The position numbers and the translations under genes were made by a program. Below the pieces are notes generated by a model. That model did not search any database and was not told the origin of the DNA. It was given only the letters and a program-made list of their open reading frames with translations. A stretch of DNA of 53,042 nucleotides, taken from positions 1 through 53,042 of the forward strand of contig NZ_AUML01000038.1 of the NCBI RefSeq assembly GCF_000430665.1, read 5' to 3'. The stretch is from Aquimarina muelleri DSM 19832. Its GTDB lineage: Bacteria; Bacteroidota; Bacteroidia; Flavobacteriales; Flavobacteriaceae. How positions within the stretch are numbered: the first letter of the stretch is position 1; each line of letters opens with the position of its first letter. This document shows, piece after piece, positions 42,269 through 52,700 of this stretch.

Positions 42269-43204
42269 TTATAACCGTAATAAAACGCTATAAACCCTAC
42301 TTAAACCATTTTCATAAGAATTCATAGTTTCTAAAAGTTGTTTTAAATCCCGAGAGGATTCTGTGGTTTCTTTTATAGTATTTCTTTTACTAGTAAAATA
42401 AAGTTTTTGATTTTTAAAGTCATAAAATGGACAATAATCCATTTTATCAGAATTTATTTTATTTCCTAAATTTTTAGACATAGACCAATTCCCTTGATTA
42501 TCCTTATGTGATATATAGAGATCGCCACTACCTAGTCCATCTTTTCGCTTATACGCTCCAAAAATTAAAAAAGATTCATCTGGTGCTATGTAAGAATTAT
42601 ATTCATATCCATCAGAATTAATAGCTGTACTTAAAGATTTAGGATCGGTATATTGGTTTTGTTTTAATTCGCTTACGAAAATATCATCTTTGCCTTTGGT
42701 TTTAGTAGTTATAGTACTTGTAAAATATAGATTACCGTTTTTCGCTACCGATGGATAAAATTCATCTTCATTGGTGTTTATCGGGCTTCCTATATTTTTT
42801 GGAGAAGACCAGTCTGCAGAAATTCCAGATCTTTCAATATACCATATATCATAATCTTTTATCACTATATCTGTATTTTTAAGAGGTCTGTTAGAAACAA
42901 AATATAATTTTAATCCATCTGGTGAAAACATAGCTTCCATATCTTTAAATTGTCCTGAAAAAGGAGCAATCTCTGGAGTAGACCAGATACCCTTTTTTTT
43001 TATCACCTTTATTATAGTAGAAAGTTCTCCCGAGTACCCTTGTGCAGTAAAGTATGCTTCATCTTGTGTAGGTGATATGGTAAAGTCTCTAGCTGTCGGA
43101 AATTGTTTAATAATATCCTGTAATACGGATTCTATTTTAATTTTTTCTTGACTATAACTTAATAGCGTTGTAAGTAAAAACAAGAAAGGAGTAATTTTTT
43201 TCAT
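42269..43204 (-). CDS. PD40 beta-propeller secreted protein
   Basis: A 311-residue protein with a signal peptide (MKKITPFLFLLTTLLSYS). PD40/TolB-like propeller blades are seen in FTISPTQDEAYFTAQGY, AMFSPDGLKLYFVSNR, SVAKNGNLYFTSTITTK, YIAPDESFLIFGAYKR and YDFKNQKLYFTSKRN. Its blades number about five, fewer than TolB. No catalytic motif is seen; it may be a sensor or scaffold in the envelope. It is divergent from the collagenase gene. Confidence 0.8.
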   Translation of the reverse strand: MKKITPFLFLLTTLLSYSQEKIKIESVLQDIIKQFPTARDFTISPTQDEAYFTAQGYSGELSTIIKVIKKKGIWSTPEIAPFSGQFKDMEAMFSPDGLKLYFVSNRPLKNTDIVIKDYDIWYIERSGISADWSSPKNIGSPINTNEDEFYPSVAKNGNLYFTSTITTKTKGKDDIFVSELKQNQYTDPKSLSTAINSDGYEYNSYIAPDESFLIFGAYKRKDGLGSGDLYISHKDNQGNWSMSKNLGNKINSDKMDYCPFYDFKNQKLYFTSKRNTIKETTESSRDLKQLLETMNSYENGLSRVYSVLLRL

Positions 43205-43693
43205 AACTAGTACAATTTATGATAACCGAAATGTAGATATTATTACTTAAATAAAATATTAATGTTTTGATAAAAAATAGTCGAATATAATGACTTATTA
43301 AATTTGAAAACATAAAAAAAACAAATTATGGTTAACATTTGATTAATTCTAGGTAAAATACTATTGGTTTACCTTTTCTAAATCCAGTATTTTTATAGTA
43401 ACTATAACACACAAACTATACTTATTATGAAAAACAGAAAACTGCTCGCAATTATCTATGCGTATAGGCAAAAAAACATTCCTTATTCACAAAACCCTTT
43501 AAAATGTTTATCGTTTGTATAGATAGTATAACCATACTATTTAGATACGTTATTTTAACTCTAATTGTTATAAAAAAACTGTAGTAGAGTATACAATGTA
43601 TCCCTTGCAAACTCGAATTAAAAACTTAACAATTATATCTCTGGGTCATTATATATGCTAATGAATCCTAGATATGTTTTATACACAAATCTT
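43205..43693. other. 489-base divergent region between the PD40 and collagenase genes
   Basis: AT-rich. The only open frame is a 31-codon ORF (43427-43522, MKNRKLLAIIYAYRQKNIPY), which has no support and may be chance. I could not identify a clean promoter motif. Confidence 0.5.
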
Positions 43694-46600
43694 ATGAAAC
43701 CTTTACTGTATTCTCCATGCGAGAAAAAAATCATATGGCTATTTTTTAGCCTGGTCATGATAATTCAATTATCATTTGCTCAAGTTCATAAACCAATATC
43801 AGCTACTTCCAGTCATTCATCCGATCATTGTTCGAGAGTTTCTAATCTTGATAACGGTTATATTCCTAGTGCAAAAGAAGAAAGTAACATTTTCAACCTA
43901 TCAAAAAAAGCAGCTTGTAACTACGACACTAATCAGGGGTGGGCGAGTTTGTCTACATCTGCATTAATTAGTGCTATGCGTCAAAATTCTGATTATGATT
44001 GCTATAGAGCTATGTTTGAATTTGACTCACGATACTCTACCAATCTTTTTTCTAATGAAAAAGTAAAAGCAGTGGCTAATGAGGTAAGAGGACTGGCCTC
44101 TAGTTATAATGGAACCAGTAGTACTGGGATGTTTGGATTAACCATCTACTTACATGTTGCTATTTATTTAGATTTTAATCAATCCAGTATTAATTTAACA
44201 GACGATACCTACGCAACAATTAGACAAGCTTGTAGTCAATTAGCATCTAATTCTAATCTTCTTCAAGTAAATGAATATGCTTTAGAAGTTTTAAGAGAAT
44301 ATCTTATTGTTTCTGCAGATATGAAAATGCGTTTTGACCCTAATGTAATTAATGCTTTTGAACGGGTAATAACAGATTTTACAGTTCATAAAACATGGAA
44401 ATCTATAACAGACCCTAAACTGCTAAAGACCTATTCAGGCTCTATGAATATGGTATACAATTCTATTTTTAATACAGTAGACACGCCTTTTGAAACAGCA
44501 TTAATCAACGATAGTCAATTAATTAGTTTAATGGGAAAAGCAGCAATAGATAGTGAATTAATAGCAGCAGGAGGAGATTTACAATATCTATGGCAAAATG
44601 CAGTTGGAGGCTTAGCTATATTAGCAAAATCAAATAAACTTATAGGTAACATACAAGGGCATTTGGCTGCAATAACAAATAAGTTCCCAAAATTATCTGC
44701 AAGTTGGGCAAAAGCAAAAATGGCTTTAAATCAATATGGTGATTGTAGTGCTTATAATCTTTGTCAAAACCCATTGTCTATACGACAGGAAATAGAAGAG
44801 TATTTATTTCCTAAGACAGTTAGTTATGATGATGATAAAATGCTCATTCGTACCCCGCTTAGTGATGAAAAAATACAAAACCTATACCATGCTGCGAAGC
44901 AAGTTCAAAGTCAGTTTTTTAGATTATTACAAACAGATCAGCCAGTTGCAGGCGATACTAATAGCACAATTAATATGATTGTTTTTGGATCCAAACAACA
45001 ATATGATGATTATGCTCCTTTATTATTTGGTATTCGAACAGATAATGGAGGTATGTATTTAGAAGGCATTGCAACTTTTTATACTTGGGATAGAACCGTT
45101 GGAGTAGAAAGTTCGCTATCCTTAGAATCCCTGTTTAGACATGAATATTGCCACTATTTACAAGGAAGATATTTAGTCCCTGGTAATTGGGGATCATCAG
45201 ATATTTATAAAAATAGCAGACTAGTATGGTATGAAGAAGGAATGGCAGATTTTTTTGCAGGATCTACAGATACAAATGGTGTACAAATGTTAGCACAAAA
45301 TACAAGAGCTATAATAAATCAAGGGTCTGGATGGCCTTCACTTAATACTGTTTTTAACTCTAGTTATACGAGTGGAAATTTTTATCATTATACTTATGGC
45401 AATGCAGCTTGGTACAATTGGTATCTTAATAATTTTGATTACCTAAAACGGTTTTTTGACTATACAAGGAATAATGATATTACTGGATTCGATAATTTTG
45501 TAAATACTCTAAGAAATAATGGAGAGACGTCTTATAATAATTTTTTACTTAAAGTAAAAAACAAAGAAATTATAGGTTGGCAACCAACAACCAATTGGTC
45601 AGATGATAACCAAATTAGTATTGGTGACCCATTAGGAATTCAAGATGAAATAGGAAATTTACCTAATATCAGTAATATTTCAGTGTCGATAGATGCCGAA
45701 AAATCGTATAGACGTTTTAAAATAGCAGGTAAAATAACGGGTAATGGATCAGGAATAGCTCCAAAAGATATTGCTTCTCGATTAGATGAAACCATACTAA
45801 AACTTCGAGAAAATAAGCTTGTTAATAATTTTAAGTATACAGTAGGGTATTTTAAAAATTTAAATTCATCCGGAATACCTTCGGCTGATTTTATAATCAC
45901 AGGCCCTCTTAAAGATGCAGGTATTAGTGATGCTCCTGTAGCAGATTTTTCAGCAATAAATAAAACAACTATTGCTGGAGGGAAAATACAATTCATAAAT
46001 GAGTCCACTGGTCATATTACTGGTTTAGATTGGTCTTTTCCTTCGGGAACCCCATCTACTGTAACCAATGAGCAAACACCAGAAATAACTTTTAATACTG
46101 CTGGAGAATACAATGTATCTCTAACCGCCAAAGGGAAATTAGGAAGTAATGATACCAAAACCGTTCAGAATTATATAAAAGTATATCCATCTAATACAAA
46201 TTCATATTGTACTGCTACCAATAATGGAGGGGGAAATGATATTCATATCACTCAAGTTACACTAGGAACTTTTGAAAATGTTTCTGGTTACACTACCCTT
46301 TATCAAGATTATACATCCTTAGCAGCAGTAATTAGAACAAATCAAAATACTGTATTAGATATAAAAGCACAAAATGAGCAATGGAGCTATAATGCATTAG
46401 GTATATGGATTGACTGGAACCAAGATGGAGATTTTATAGATTCTGGAGAAGAGGTTTTTCGTAAATATGGCCCAGGACCATATAATAAACAGATTATACC
46501 TCCATCTGGTGCCAAATTAGGAACAACAAGAATGCGAGTGCGATTAAGTTATGGAGCAGAAAGTTATATTGTGCCTTGTGGAGCACAAAATAGTATAGGC

Positions 46601-48166
46601 GAAATTGAAGATTATTCAATTATAGTAACCAATGAACAAGCTCCTATTAATACGCCTCCAGTTATAACGTTATTAAAACCATCTAATGGACAAAATTTTG
46701 TTCAAAAAGAAAACATCTCTGTAGAAACGGTTATTAAAGATGATGGCAAAATTGAAAAAGCAGAATTAAAAGTAGATGGACTATTAATAGCAACAGATTA
46801 TGTAGCACCATACCAATGGAGTAATCTAAATAAGTTAAATTTTTTAGCCCCTGGACAACGTGAAGTAACAATTACAGCTTATGATGATCAGGGAGCAACT
46901 TCAAGTAAAACGGTAATGTTAACTATCGAAAAAGCGCCTATTACCTTTTGTGATGCATCTAATGGAGATGGTTTGTTACATATTACTCAAGTAATTTTTG
47001 GAACTATTAATAATAGTACCGCTCATAGCCCTTATTCAGACCACACAAATTTATCTACAGTAGTACAAAAAGGACAACAAATACCATTAACTATAAAGAC
47101 TATTAATGAAAGTTGGACTTATAATGCAATTGGAGCATGGGTTGATTGGAATCAAGACGGGGATTTTATAGATACAGATGAAGAGGTTTTCTCTCTTTAT
47201 GGTCCAGGCCCCTATAACGGTACAGTAACCGTACCTTCTTTTGCTCTAACAGGAACTCCATTAAGAATGAGAGTAAGAATGGGATACGGATCCAAAGATA
47301 AAATTAACCCTTGCGGAAACGATACGTATTTAGGAGAAGTAGAAGATTATATTATTTATGTAGGTAATACAACAACACCAACGTGTAATGATGGTATCCA
47401 AAATGGAGATGAAACTGGAATAGATTGCGGTGGATCTTGTAACCCTTGTGCCAATAATAATGGAGTAGTTTACGTAAATATAAATGATATTACAGTAAGC
47501 TCATCCAACACATGGGAGTTCTTTAGGATAGAAACAGGTGATGATACTGGATATGGAGCTTGGTACTCTAATAACTCTATAAGACTAGTTACTTATAATA
47601 AAGATATTGTTTGTCTGGCAAATAGTAACAACGTAACATTAATCGGAGAAGGTGTAGAAATTAATAGTTCTAATAATTTTGTAGCAGATCCTAATAGTTA
47701 TAACATAAGTACCTCTAACTATACCTCTTGGAATGGTAAGTCTGGTTTTATAGGATTTACCTTTAAGATAAATGGAAATACGCATTATGGGTGGTTTCAC
47801 ATTTCTGTAGCTAACAATGGATTATCTTATACTATATTAGATTATGCTTATAATACAAATGCTAACCAAACAATTGTAACTAAGGTAATGCCTAATGTAA
47901 AAGGAGGTAATAATAGTCAGGATACAGAAGTGACTCTTTTTCCTAATCCATTCCTAGAAAACTTTGAGATTAATACATCAAAATTAAAAAGCGATAATTT
48001 AGAGGTGCGTGTTTATGATATTCACGGAAAATTATTGATACATGATACCTATACAAAAAATCCGAACAAAATACGTATTGGAGATCAAATCAAAACATCA
48101 GGGCATTATTTTGTTAAAATAAAAACAGAAACAAAAGTCAAGGTGTTAAAAGTACTTAAGTTTTAG
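43694..48166 (+). CDS. M9-type collagenase with PKD, GEVED and type IX sorting domains
   Basis: About 1490 residues from the ATG at 43694, where the signal peptide runs MKPLLYSPCEKKIIWLFFSL to FAQ. A collagenase N-terminal helical module precedes the M9 catalytic domain with HEYCH (His483, Glu484, His487) and WYEEGMADFF, whose second Glu (Glu515) is 28 residues after His487, as in clostridial ColG. After it come a PKD domain (about 746-826), two GEVED domains (840-977 and 1085-1224) around an Ig-like domain, a CNDGIQNGDETGIDCGGSC motif, and a C-terminal type IX sorting domain (VTLFPNPF...KVLKVLKF). It is a surface or secreted protein degrading collagen-like substrates. Confidence 0.92.
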   Translation: MKPLLYSPCEKKIIWLFFSLVMIIQLSFAQVHKPISATSSHSSDHCSRVSNLDNGYIPSAKEESNIFNLSKKAACNYDTNQGWASLSTSALISAMRQNSDYDCYRAMFEFDSRYSTNLFSNEKVKAVANEVRGLASSYNGTSSTGMFGLTIYLHVAIYLDFNQSSINLTDDTYATIRQACSQLASNSNLLQVNEYALEVLREYLIVSADMKMRFDPNVINAFERVITDFTVHKTWKSITDPKLLKTYSGSMNMVYNSIFNTVDTPFETALINDSQLISLMGKAAIDSELIAAGGDLQYLWQNAVGGLAILAKSNKLIGNIQGHLAAITNKFPKLSASWAKAKMALNQYGDCSAYNLCQNPLSIRQEIEEYLFPKTVSYDDDKMLIRTPLSDEKIQNLYHAAKQVQSQFFRLLQTDQPVAGDTNSTINMIVFGSKQQYDDYAPLLFGIRTDNGGMYLEGIATFYTWDRTVGVESSLSLESLFRHEYCHYLQGRYLVPGNWGSSDIYKNSRLVWYEEGMADFFAGSTDTNGVQMLAQNTRAIINQGSGWPSLNTVFNSSYTSGNFYHYTYGNAAWYNWYLNNFDYLKRFFDYTRNNDITGFDNFVNTLRNNGETSYNNFLLKVKNKEIIGWQPTTNWSDDNQISIGDPLGIQDEIGNLPNISNISVSIDAEKSYRRFKIAGKITGNGSGIAPKDIASRLDETILKLRENKLVNNFKYTVGYFKNLNSSGIPSADFIITGPLKDAGISDAPVADFSAINKTTIAGGKIQFINESTGHITGLDWSFPSGTPSTVTNEQTPEITFNTAGEYNVSLTAKGKLGSNDTKTVQNYIKVYPSNTNSYCTATNNGGGNDIHITQVTLGTFENVSGYTTLYQDYTSLAAVIRTNQNTVLDIKAQNEQWSYNALGIWIDWNQDGDFIDSGEEVFRKYGPGPYNKQIIPPSGAKLGTTRMRVRLSYGAESYIVPCGAQNSIGEIEDYSIIVTNEQAPINTPPVITLLKPSNGQNFVQKENISVETVIKDDGKIEKAELKVDGLLIATDYVAPYQWSNLNKLNFLAPGQREVTITAYDDQGATSSKTVMLTIEKAPITFCDASNGDGLLHITQVIFGTINNSTAHSPYSDHTNLSTVVQKGQQIPLTIKTINESWTYNAIGAWVDWNQDGDFIDTDEEVFSLYGPGPYNGTVTVPSFALTGTPLRMRVRMGYGSKDKINPCGNDTYLGEVEDYIIYVGNTTTPTCNDGIQNGDETGIDCGGSCNPCANNNGVVYVNINDITVSSSNTWEFFRIETGDDTGYGAWYSNNSIRLVTYNKDIVCLANSNNVTLIGEGVEINSSNNFVADPNSYNISTSNYTSWNGKSGFIGFTFKINGNTHYGWFHISVANNGLSYTILDYAYNTNANQTIVTKVMPNVKGGNNSQDTEVTLFPNPFLENFEINTSKLKSDNLEVRVYDIHGKLLIHDTYTKNPNKIRIGDQIKTSGHYFVKIKTETKVKVLKVLKF

Positions 48167-48184
48167 CATTATTATTTAAGTTTA

Positions 48185-48232
48185 AAAAAATACTAAAGGC
48201 TACCTTAAAAAAAGTAACCTTTAGTATTTTTA
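48185..48232. terminator. Bidirectional terminator between the collagenase and TRIC genes
   Basis: AAAAATACTAAAGGCTAC pairs with GTAACCTTTAGTATTTTT (one mismatch), with A and T runs on both sides. It serves both convergent genes. Confidence 0.8.
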
Positions 48233-48236
48233 TATT

Positions 48237-48848
48237 TTAACTCCTGATCGTAAACAAAGGCAATGCTATTTTATACTTTACCACAAGCAATCTAATTAGT
48301 ATAATTAATAATGCCGTAGATATATAAATAATATTTTCATCTATTTTAAAAGTGTAAAGAATCATAAAGCAAAATCCGCCTGCTATAGAAGCGGTAGCAT
48401 AAATTTCTTTTCTGAAAATTACAGGGATCTCATTACATAAAATATCCCGAACTACTCCTCCAAAACAGCCAGTTGTAGCTCCTAAAGCAACAGAAACAAT
48501 AGGGTCTAATCCTGCGTTAATTCCTGTTTCTACCCCCATAATAGTAAAAACTCCTAATCCAATAGTATCAAATAAGAAAATTGAACCTTTGAGATAATCG
48601 AGTTTATTTCTAAAAATGATAGAAAATATCGTAACTCCTCCAATCAAATAAATCGTAGTTGTATTTTGCATCCAGGAAACTGGAGTGTTTCCTATTAGAA
48701 TATCTCTAATAGTACCGCCTCCAATAGAAGTTACAAATGCAATGATAAAAATACCAAAAAGATCCAATTTCCGATTCATTGCGCTTAATGAACCCGATAT
48801 CACAAATGCAATGGTTCCTAAAATATCTAAAGTACTAAAAATTGTCAT
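48237..48848 (-). CDS. TRIC-type cation channel (UPF0126) family protein
   Basis: A 203-residue protein with two copies of a three-helix repeat. Each repeat has the Gly-rich turn GGGTIRDILIGNTPVSWMQN (about 45-60) and the equivalent GCFGGVVRDILCNEIPVIFR (about 132-150). Seven hydrophobic segments fill the sequence. Bacterial homologues of the trimeric intracellular cation channel conduct monovalent cations, and YicG-like names are also used. It is a single gene. Confidence 0.87.
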   Translation of the reverse strand: MTIFSTLDILGTIAFVISGSLSAMNRKLDLFGIFIIAFVTSIGGGTIRDILIGNTPVSWMQNTTTIYLIGGVTIFSIIFRNKLDYLKGSIFLFDTIGLGVFTIMGVETGINAGLDPIVSVALGATTGCFGGVVRDILCNEIPVIFRKEIYATASIAGGFCFMILYTFKIDENIIYISTALLIILIRLLVVKYKIALPLFTIRS

Positions 48849-49346
48849 TTCACTTATTTTGGGTGTAAAAGTAAAATATCTACTTTAATAATTATACTGT
48901 TTATCTTCAATTTTTAAAATGCTAATCTATACTTCTAAGCTATTTAAATTAATAAAATAATTATTAAAAAAAGTATATGATTAACTATAGATAAAAACGA
49001 CAAAATTAATATCTATTAAAATAGTTAAGTTTATAAAAATACTACTTAGCTAGTTATAGTATAATATTTGGATGTGCTATAGAACCCTCAAATCGCTTTT
49101 TTGTATTAACCTCTAGACTATGCTTGATTTAACGTGTAAAAAAATGTTTTTATTTTAGAATGTTCAGCAGAACTATCAAAATAGATTTTTATCCCAGTTG
49201 TATTTTGAATTTACTGTTAAAGAAAAAACGATAATTGAATTGAGTACTGAGATACTCATTTTTAAAGTTTAAAATATTACATAAAAAAAGCCGCATATAA
49301 AATATGCGACCTTTTTAAAAATCAAATTTAAAGTTTTCAATACTCT
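48849..49346. other. 498-base intergenic region
   Basis: AT-rich between two minus-strand genes. Only the chitinase terminator at 49284-49317 is recognisable; no gene, repeat or clear promoter was found in the remainder. Confidence 0.6.
49284..49317 (-). terminator. Terminator after the chitinase gene
   Basis: AAAAAAGCCGCATAT pairs with ATATGCGACCTTTTT around a three-A loop, with one or two mismatches. On the minus strand it ends in a T run, as expected for the chitinase transcript. Confidence 0.75.
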
Positions 49347-52300
49347 TTAATTTTTGATAAACTTACCTGTAGTTTTTCCTTTAGAAACTGAAATAGAATA
49401 AAAATACATTCCTGATTCTAAATTCCCTATGTCAAAGTTTTGGATTTTATCTCCTTGTAAAAGACTATCTGTTTGGAAATTATAAACTTCTACTCCATTA
49501 GTATTAAATATCTGAAATCTAAAATAATTAGAAGTCGACTTAGAAGTTGTATTAGCTAAAGCAACACTAATTACATTTCCAGAAAGAGGGTTAGGAAATA
49601 CTTTTGCTACACTATTTCCAATCATGCTTCCTGCTTTAGACGTTACTCCATTTGTTGTAATTACAGACACTCCACAATCTCCAGTTTTTGACCAAGCATT
49701 TTCCCAGTATGTTCCTGTTCCTGGTGCATAAGCCCAAGCTGCACTAGAAGAACACCATCCAGGGACATTACATTTAAATTTCGCTCCTGCATTTTGCACT
49801 TCATCATTTTGATTGTAAGAAGTACCCGCAGCATATTGTACTAATCCATTGCAGTTTCCTCCTCCATCTTTTTTAGTGATTTTCACCAAAATCGCTGTAG
49901 AAACTTTAGTAGCTCCCTTATCATCTGTAGCTTTAGCTGTAATTGTATAGTTTCCTACAGTAGTATTTACCCATGAATATTCGTATGGAGCAGTAGTATC
50001 TTGTCCTAACAATGTAGCACCGTTATAAAATTCAACCTTAGTAACAGTTCCATCAGAATCTGATGCATTTGCAGTTACAGAAACAGATGTTCCTTCAACA
50101 AATGATGCATTATTAGTAGGGGATGTAACATTTACTATTGGAGCAATATTATCTCCTCCTGTTCCACCATCACAAGATCCTATCTTTTTCCATACTCCAC
50201 CAGGATTAGAATTTGTTTCTGGATTTTGACCTTCCGTCCACCATTTAGCTTTATAATGTATATTATTGTATTTTACATCTGTACCACTTGTGTATACTTC
50301 TGAAGCAGACCATGTAGGGAAAGTATCACAATTACCTCCACCAGTACCACCGTTTACTGTTACAGAAACAGCAGAAGATGTTGTTACTGCATTACCATTA
50401 TCAGTTGCTTTTGCCGTTAATGTATAACTTCCTTTAGCTACATTTGCCCAAGAATATTGATAAGGAGCAGTAGTATCCTCTCCTAATAAAGTTGTCCCAT
50501 TATAAAATTCTACTTTTGCAACAGTCCCATCAGAATCTGATGCATCCGCAGTTATAACTATTGTAGATCCTGCAGTAAAAGTAGCATTATTTGCTGGTGC
50601 AGTGATGCTAACTACTGGAGGCACATTAGTTGTATCTCCTGTAACAGATATAGAGACTGCTGCAGAAGTTGTTGTTCCGTTTTCATTATCTGTAGCTCTT
50701 ACAGTTAACGTATAATTTCCTGCTGTAACATTTGCCCAAGAATATTCATATGGAGCAGTAGTATCTTCTCCTAACAGTGTAGTACCGTTATAAAATGACA
50801 CTTTAGCAACAGTACCATCCGCATCTGATGCATTTGCAGTAATAGCAACTGTAGCTCCTTCTACAAAAGTAGCATTGTTTGCAGGTGCCGTAATATTAGC
50901 TACTGGTAATACATTTCCTCCAGTTCCTCCATTAGCAAATACTTCATTCATTTTATTAACTAAAGGAGACTTTACATTGGACCATCTTTTTAATTTACGT
51001 CCGAATGAAGTTGGAGAACCTCCAATTTCTAAATCTCCATATACAGTCCATACAATAATACCAGCAAGTTCATTATCATTAATAAATTGTGCTTTAATTC
51101 CTATAGACTCTTCATCGTCATAACTTAAAAAATAATTTCCTTTTACTAAATAAGGAACCTTAGCCTCATCATCCCATTTTCTTGTCCATCCACTATTTGG
51201 AGATAATGCTTTTTGTTTAATAAAGAAATAATTAGGTGTACCATCATATACTTCTTTTGGCCAATTTGTATAATCTGCTGCAGTTTGTATAGGTCCATCT
51301 GGTTGTATTGTTTCTGATCTTTTTACTGTTTTTATATTAAGATCCGCTGTTCCTTCTGTTATAACTCCTCTTCCATAAAAAGGAGCTCCAAAACAAATTT
51401 TATTTTTAGGAACTCCAACTTCTACTAATTTTTGTAAAGTAGACTGCCAGTTAAAGAAAGGTACTTCTGCTCCTGTATATGGATATACTGGTGCATTATG
51501 TCCTGCTTTTCCAGACCAACCACCATTATAGTCGTAGGTCATCATGTTAAAGTAATCCATATTAGCTACTACTCCAGCCCAATTAAATCCATCTAGTTTT
51601 CTTGGATCTGCAGCCATCGCAGATGTAATCAATTTTGTTGGACCGATTGCATTACGTATATCTTGTAATAAAGATTCAAAATTTGCAAAGTCTGCTTGAC
51701 TACCTGTAAAATTCATTCCTGAAAATGGTCCTGGATACTCCCAATCTAAATCAATTCCGTCAAAACCAATATTAATTAATCTTTTACAATCTTCGATAAA
51801 TTTTGCTTTTTTTACTGGATCAGCAGCCATTTCAGGAAAATGTTTACACATACTCCAACCACCAATAGAAGCCATAACTTTTACTCCTTTTTGATGTGCA
51901 AGATCCAATAATCCTGGTGCTCCATTTTCTTTTTTAAGAGGTAATGGTAATCCTCCGCTTAATCCCCAAACAGGATGTGTCCAAGTACTGGCACCAACTT
52001 CTACTTGAAAACCTTGCGCTTCTGCACGTGCTTTTATATCTGCATTTATATAATTTGCATACTCTAACTCACCAAATAAAAGATGTAAATCCCAGCTACT
52101 GTATAAATCTGTATAAAATAAATCAGCAGGTTCCTGACTAACCCCTTGTTCATGAATTTTCTTATTTCTATGGTCACCACTATGCAATGAACCGTCACGA
52201 GCTACTCCAAAAAAGGAATAATTAAGAATAGTATATTTAGAGTAATCAATATTTAAATGTGTTAAAGCTCCTGCCGCAGGTACTCCTGCCTTACTATCTT

Positions 52301-52487
52301 TCCATGCGTCCCAATTCGTTATATATCCAATAACCTGTTTTTGATGACTGGCTGTTGTTGCACTTCCTCCTGTGTTTACTTGCGCAAAAGAGACACTTGA
52401 GATGCACATTAAAGTTAAAAGTAATAATGTTTTCAAATGAGGTTTTTGAAAACACCTGACTTTAAAAGTTCGATTAATTTTTTTCAT
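49347..52487 (-). CDS. Multidomain GH18 chitinase with type IX sorting domain
   Basis: A 1046-residue protein. The signal peptide runs to about 35 (SVSFA then QVN). The GH18 catalytic domain (about 50-505) contains SIGGW (207-211) and the DGIDLDWE motif at 243-250, with Glu250 as the acid catalyst, and MTYDYNGGW. Three Ig-like domains of near-identical repeat follow at about 530-616, 622-711 and 781-871 (ITAPANNATF, GTVAKVEFYNGTTLLGED). A ChtBD3 chitin-binding domain is inserted between the second and third (716-774), and another carbohydrate-binding segment comes at 874-937. The last 90 residues are a type IX sorting domain (KVFPNPLSGN...GKFIKN). It degrades chitin outside the cell. Confidence 0.93.
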   Translation of the reverse strand: MKKINRTFKVRCFQKPHLKTLLLLTLMCISSVSFAQVNTGGSATTASHQKQVIGYITNWDAWKDSKAGVPAAGALTHLNIDYSKYTILNYSFFGVARDGSLHSGDHRNKKIHEQGVSQEPADLFYTDLYSSWDLHLLFGELEYANYINADIKARAEAQGFQVEVGASTWTHPVWGLSGGLPLPLKKENGAPGLLDLAHQKGVKVMASIGGWSMCKHFPEMAADPVKKAKFIEDCKRLINIGFDGIDLDWEYPGPFSGMNFTGSQADFANFESLLQDIRNAIGPTKLITSAMAADPRKLDGFNWAGVVANMDYFNMMTYDYNGGWSGKAGHNAPVYPYTGAEVPFFNWQSTLQKLVEVGVPKNKICFGAPFYGRGVITEGTADLNIKTVKRSETIQPDGPIQTAADYTNWPKEVYDGTPNYFFIKQKALSPNSGWTRKWDDEAKVPYLVKGNYFLSYDDEESIGIKAQFINDNELAGIIVWTVYGDLEIGGSPTSFGRKLKRWSNVKSPLVNKMNEVFANGGTGGNVLPVANITAPANNATFVEGATVAITANASDADGTVAKVSFYNGTTLLGEDTTAPYEYSWANVTAGNYTLTVRATDNENGTTTSAAVSISVTGDTTNVPPVVSITAPANNATFTAGSTIVITADASDSDGTVAKVEFYNGTTLLGEDTTAPYQYSWANVAKGSYTLTAKATDNGNAVTTSSAVSVTVNGGTGGGNCDTFPTWSASEVYTSGTDVKYNNIHYKAKWWTEGQNPETNSNPGGVWKKIGSCDGGTGGDNIAPIVNVTSPTNNASFVEGTSVSVTANASDSDGTVTKVEFYNGATLLGQDTTAPYEYSWVNTTVGNYTITAKATDDKGATKVSTAILVKITKKDGGGNCNGLVQYAAGTSYNQNDEVQNAGAKFKCNVPGWCSSSAAWAYAPGTGTYWENAWSKTGDCGVSVITTNGVTSKAGSMIGNSVAKVFPNPLSGNVISVALANTTSKSTSNYFRFQIFNTNGVEVYNFQTDSLLQGDKIQNFDIGNLESGMYFYSISVSKGKTTGKFIKN

Positions 52488-52700
52488 AATTTTTTACCTT
52501 AAGTTAAATGGTTTGTGTTTTTTTATACGAAAACGATATAGTTTTCAATGTGAAAATAGATATAAAGAAGGTTTCTATGAAACTAATTAGCTGAATGACT
52601 TAAAACTATAGATTTTCGGGCTGAAAATAGTAACAAAATGCATTTATCTATTATTTCGATAGAGATAAAAGACTATTCTACAAATGCTTCAATAAAAAAG
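52488..52700. other. Upstream region of the chitinase gene, up to the IS end
   Basis: About 213 bases, AT-rich. It should hold the chitinase promoter, but I found no good TAnnTTTG box on the minus strand. The IS left end at about 52701 limits how far upstream native control elements can extend. Confidence 0.5.

Noticed and set aside
43427..43522. 31-codon ORF upstream of the collagenase
   Set aside because: Short, with no conserved feature and no supporting neighbour; it may be chance in AT-rich DNA.
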